Source: Pseudomonadota bacterium
Lineage (GTDB): Bacteria; Pseudomonadota; Gammaproteobacteria; Burkholderiales; Burkholderiaceae_C
Assembly: GCA_020161775.1 (NCBI GenBank)
Contig: JAIUOW010000027.1
Location: 1-33,036 of the forward strand
Length of the DNA stretch: 33,036 bases
Reading direction: 5' to 3'
Part shown: positions 31,511 to 33,036 of the stretch, in pieces
How the letters are laid out: each line of letters opens with the position of its first letter
Numbering within the stretch: position 1 is the stretch's first letter
Notes under the pieces: generated by a model
What the model saw: only the letters and a program-made list of their open reading frames with translations
Database searches by the model: none
What the model was told of the DNA's origin: nothing
Translations under genes and position numbers: made by a program

Positions 31511-33036
31511 TTAAAGTCCCCGTGCTGGGACCGGCTTGGTTACCTCCAAACCTAGGGCGTGTACCCGCCGGTGACAGGCCGGGTGCAACAAGACCCGGTT
31601 GGCAAGGGCATTACTCCCGCCGTACATCCGATAGACGATATGGTGGTCGTCCATTGCGTTCGTACTGTCTAAGGATTGCTCGCATAAGGCGCACCTGCCG
31701 CCTTGTTGCATCCACAACTTGAGTCGCTGCGCGTCCCAGAGGTCTTGCGACATCCGGGCCACTTGCAACTGTTCGCCGTAGAGCACCCAGTTGGGATCGA
31801 ACGGGTTGTAATCCCCGTTGACTTTCTGATGCCGGACAATTTTCATGTCCGATAGCTGGTACAGGACCAGCGTGGTCGCATCACCCTGCGCATCCGCCTT
31901 CGTTGCGGCCATGGCCCGGCGTGTGCCGAGTTGCAGCCAGTAGTGGTTGTGAACCCACTGGACAGTTTTGCGAGGGTGTCGCCGTAGTCCCCACCTCAGC
32001 AGCCGCCACCGAATCAGATGGTCGAGACGCGAGAAGGTCGCTTTGGCAACTACGCCCTTGTGGTACTCCGCCCAGCCCCGAAGGACCGGATTGAGTCTGT
32101 TGATAAGCACTCCCGTTGGAACTGACAACGAACTGTCGATGACATCCCTCACCTTGCCGTATAACGCCTTGACGTTTTTCCTGCTCGGTTTGATCAGCAT
32201 CTTTCCGCCGTACTTGCGGAAGTTCCACCCTAAGAAGTCGAACCCTTCGTCAATATGCACGATCTTGGTTTTCTCCTCAGAGAACTGCAGCCCCCGCTCA
32301 CGCAGGAACTCAGCAATCCAAGGTTTAACCAGCGCTTCCAGAAGCTCTTTCGAGTCCCCGGTTACGACAAAGTCATCGGCATATCGCACCAGATTCACCT
32401 TCGCCCGGGCCGATGCACGAGACCCCAGTTCTCTTTGAAGGAACTGTTTCAGTCCGCGCTCCAACCCGTTCAGGGTGATGTTCGCCAATGTCGGCGAAAT
32501 GATCCCGCCTTGCGGCGTTCCCATTTCGGTTCGGTGCAGTTGTCCTCTGTCGACGACACCTGCTTGCAACCACTTTCGGAGAACGCGTTTGTTCATGTGA
32601 ACATTCGCTAGCAACCAGTCGTGATTGATGTTGTCGAAAAAGCCCGTGATGTCCGCGTCCAGAATCCATTGGGCCGAAGCCTTCTGGGATAACGACACAA
32701 ACAACTGGCTCCGGGCGTCGTGCGTGGAGCGCCCTTTCCGAAAGCCGTAGCTGTTCGGATCAGACGCACACTCAGACACCGGTTCCAGCGCGAGCAGGTG
32801 GAGTGCCTGCATAGCCCGGTCGAACATGGTCGGAATGCCCAGAGGGCGCTCTTTCCCGTTCGCCTTCGGAATCCAGACTCGGCGCAGAGGCTTGGCCCGA
32901 TATCCCGATTTACCCATCCGACACACCGCGTTCCATTTGGCCGTCGGTGACGGCCACAATTCGCGGTCGACGCCACTCGTCCGCTTCCCTTGGTTCTCGG
33001 TAACTTTCCTGACCGCCAATGCCTTGGCCTGCCAGG
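31511..33036 (-). CDS. ltrA: Group II intron-encoded reverse transcriptase/maturase with HNH endonuclease (5' end off the window)
   Basis: More than 505 residues are visible. The reading frame is open to the window edge and the upstream residues (WQAKALAVRKVTENQGKR) are the usual ones after the N-terminal helix, so the true start lies outside. RT blocks are clear: PKANGKERPLGIP, YGFRKGRSTHDA, DADITGFFDNINHDWL, the TPQGG motif and the catalytic YADD. These are followed by the maturase (X) domain with LNPVLRGWAEYHKG. A C-terminal HNH domain has CALC, DDHHIVY and CHRRVH. The protein helps the intron RNA fold, nicks target DNA and primes reverse transcription. All catalytic residues seen are intact, so the element may be mobile. 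The stop at 31511 lies about 60 bases before domain V. Confidence 0.95.
   Translation of the reverse strand, partial: WQAKALAVRKVTENQGKRTSGVDRELWPSPTAKWNAVCRMGKSGYRAKPLRRVWIPKANGKERPLGIPTMFDRAMQALHLLALEPVSECASDPNSYGFRKGRSTHDARSQLFVSLSQKASAQWILDADITGFFDNINHDWLLANVHMNKRVLRKWLQAGVVDRGQLHRTEMGTPQGGIISPTLANITLNGLERGLKQFLQRELGSRASARAKVNLVRYADDFVVTGDSKELLEALVKPWIAEFLRERGLQFSEEKTKIVHIDEGFDFLGWNFRKYGGKMLIKPSRKNVKALYGKVRDVIDSSLSVPTGVLINRLNPVLRGWAEYHKGVVAKATFSRLDHLIRWRLLRWGLRRHPRKTVQWVHNHYWLQLGTRRAMAATKADAQGDATTLVLYQLSDMKIVRHQKVNGDYNPFDPNWVLYGEQLQVARMSQDLWDAQRLKLWMQQGGRCALCEQSLDSTNAMDDHHIVYRMYGGSNALANRVLLHPACHRRVHALGLEVTKPVPARGL

Larger units (their letters stand above)
31370..33036 (-). mobile_element. 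Group II intron, 3' part (continues off the window), inserted at the nadC 5' end
   Basis: A reverse transcriptase gene is followed on the same strand by a textbook domain V (31450-31417) and a domain VI-like stem (about 31413-31375) with a bulged A in CCCTACCC, the expected branch point. Sequence then passes into nadC codons (SDLFDFSP). The exact 3' splice site is uncertain; it lies within about 31365-31385. The intron is in the sense direction for nadC. The 5' ribozyme domains lie beyond the window. Confidence 0.88.

Overview
The window is about 33 kb of GC-rich (roughly 65-70% by eye), densely packed bacterial DNA. Gene content and protein character point to Burkholderiales, most likely Comamonadaceae (an Acidovorax-like genus). 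The main clues are the fdsGBA-fdhD-fdsD formate dehydrogenase operon, the scpA gene preceded by a DUF3460 gene, and the nad genes. The genus is an inference; there is no rRNA here.

Layout, left to right. 1-124: right end of an IS3-family element, joined directly to selB codons, so selB has lost its N-terminus including the GTP-binding P-loop. 124-2029: the rest of selB and an intact tRNA-Sec gene (selC). 2102-10424: one very large two-partner-secretion (FHA-like) adhesin with eleven YDG repeats and a Pro/Ala tail. 16427-10438 (minus): promoter and operon fdsG-fdsB-fdsA-fdhD-fdsD for a soluble molybdenum NAD-dependent formate dehydrogenase. Its catalytic residue is encoded by a Cys codon, so it does not need the damaged selenocysteine machinery. 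A LysR-type dyad lies about 64 bases upstream of the predicted start of transcription. 18210-16528 (minus): an AT-richer OLD-family ATPase/TOPRIM nuclease gene, wedged between the fds operon and a LysR regulator gene. 18575-18805: a highly structured inverted-repeat element. 20879-18818 (minus): apbC/mrp and the LysR gene. 20987-27693 (plus): metG, a small lipoprotein, a SulP transporter, DUF3460, scpA and nadB.

29281-27659 (minus): the least familiar part. A 306-residue protein that looks like two CesT-type type III secretion chaperone domains in tandem is followed 21 bases later by a 226-residue orphan protein. The orphan has a Ser/Pro-rich disordered N-terminus and a Gly-rich hydrophobic C-terminus, as expected of a secreted effector. 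The pair lies between nadB and nadA and overlaps the 3' end of nadB. 31489-29397 (minus): nadC and nadA, which with nadB complete the aspartate-to-nicotinate-mononucleotide pathway. 33036 to about 31370 (minus): a group II intron (reverse transcriptase-HNH protein, domain V, domain VI) whose 3' end falls in the first codons of nadC.

The chromosome is thus a housekeeping backbone cut at several points by mobile or foreign DNA: an IS in selB, an OLD nuclease gene between a regulator and its probable operator, a chaperone/effector-like pair inside the nad cluster, and an intron at the nadC start.
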